From Desulfuromonadaceae bacterium (GTDB taxonomy: Bacteria > Desulfobacterota > Desulfuromonadia > Geobacterales > Pseudopelobacteraceae): a stretch of 6,292 nucleotides of DNA. The stretch covers positions 1-6,292 of the forward strand of contig JAQUCQ010000207.1 in assembly GCA_028686145.1 (NCBI GenBank), read 5' to 3'. Positions 5,951 to 6,292 of this stretch are shown here, piece by piece. The position numbers and the translations under genes were made by a program. Under the pieces are notes generated by a model that saw only the letters and a list, made by a program, of their open reading frames with translations, searched no databases and was not told the DNA's origin. Each line of letters opens with the position of its first letter. The stretch's first letter is position 1.

Positions 5951-5979
5951 TTGTCCATTTATGCCACTATTTTTAGAGT
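5951..5979 (+). promoter_or_regulatory. Weak candidate promoter for the topoisomerase gene
   Basis: TTGTCC (5951-5956) and TAGAGT (5974-5979) each match the sigma-70 hexamers at 4 of 6 with a 17-nt spacer, giving a start near 5986 and a leader of about 80 nt. The 168-nt gap after acpH holds no other clear signal; the short GAGT/ACTC repeat at 5976-5988 is too weak to call a terminator. Confidence 0.28.
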
Positions 5980-6065
5980 TTGTGACTCAGCTCCTCTAGC
6001 GCTAATTTCCCCTGTACCCACCTTGAATGATAGGTCGGAACAGCAACTTTCATCTCGTAGGTATC

Positions 6066-6292
6066 ATGCTTATAATTGTTGAATCGCCCACCAAGGCGAA
6101 AAAAATACAGTCCATACTTAAAGTAAAAACCATGTCGACGGTGGGGCATTTCAAAGACCTGCCCGAAGCCCAACTTGGCGTCGATCCTGTAACCTACGAG
6201 CCAACCTTTGTCTATCATGAAAAGAAAGCGCACCTCCCCCAGGAGCTTCGTGCTGCGGCACGCGGGGAAACCGTCATGCTTGCCGGCGACCC
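6066..6292 (+). CDS. Type IA DNA topoisomerase, N-terminal Toprim part (runs off the right edge)
   Basis: First 75 codons plus two bases of a type IA topoisomerase, which relaxes negatively supercoiled DNA through a 5'-phosphotyrosine single-strand break. The visible part is the Toprim domain: MLIIVESPTKAKKIQ (E7 is the catalytic Toprim glutamate), STVGHFKDLPE (24-34, the GH-x-DLP block) and VMLAGDP at 70-76, where the acidic DxD motif begins as the window ends. Compared with housekeeping TopA, the stretch between GHFKDLPE and the DxD motif looks short and reads LAGDP where TopA has LATD. It may therefore be a compact accessory topoisomerase and not the main TopA; for this reason no symbol is given. 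The start is the ATG at 6066, with only a weak AGG (6059-6061) 4 nt upstream. The active-site tyrosine domain lies outside the window. Confidence 0.82.
   Translation, partial: MLIIVESPTKAKKIQSILKVKTMSTVGHFKDLPEAQLGVDPVTYEPTFVYHEKKAHLPQELRAAARGETVMLAGD

Noticed and set aside
5973..6233. 86-codon minus-strand ORF near the right end
   Set aside because: It is antisense to the clear Toprim coding sequence starting at 6066 and shows no family resemblance.

Overview
The window looks like a chromosomal segment of an anaerobic deltaproteobacterium, probably Desulfuromonadales/Geobacterales. This is an inference from three things: a radical SAM protein of the siroheme-dependent haem (Ahb) route, a cytosolic hybrid histidine kinase with an 'AHDFNN' H-box, and a membrane-anchored SurA/PpiD-type isomerase. 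No marker in the window fixes the species. There is no insertion sequence, CRISPR array, phage gene or rRNA.

Layout. (1) Positions 1-358, minus strand: the first 119 codons of a SurA_N/PpiD-like periplasmic folding factor. It runs off the left edge and is interrupted by an in-frame TAG at codon 78, beyond which the same frame continues with family-like sequence. (2) Positions 359-600: a divergent control region with a good minus-strand promoter, a G+C-rich hairpin at the expected 5' end of that transcript, and a weaker plus-strand promoter. (3) Positions 601-1677: a radical SAM/SPASM protein best matching AhbD (haem b synthase). (4) Positions 1690-2085: two single-gene tRNA units, tRNA-Phe(GAA) and tRNA-Leu(UAA), each with its own promoter and intrinsic terminator. 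(5) Positions 2086-2416: a gene-free, AT-rich stretch with a 14-bp palindrome and an 8-bp stem-loop, leading into (6) a probable operon of three tightly packed genes. These are a SnoaL-like/PAS/histidine kinase/receiver hybrid kinase (2417-4513), an NRDE/TANGO2-family protein (4531-5310) and an AcpH-type acyl-carrier-protein phosphodiesterase (5307-5897). (7) From 6066 to the right edge: the N-terminal Toprim part of a type IA DNA topoisomerase.

How they may work together. AhbD would catalyse the last step of haem b synthesis from Fe-coproporphyrin III, which suits an anaerobe with many cytochromes. The 4-bp stop/start overlap of the NRDE gene with acpH suggests coupled synthesis. It links a TANGO2-family protein, whose eukaryotic relatives are tied to CoA/acyl-CoA metabolism and haem handling, to the enzyme that strips 4'-phosphopantetheine from acyl carrier protein. 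The kinase has no partner regulator in the window, so its signal and output are unknown. I do not see a clearly new multi-gene system. The observations most worth following up are the in-frame TAG, the NRDE-acpH pairing and the SnoaL-like sensor on the hybrid kinase.
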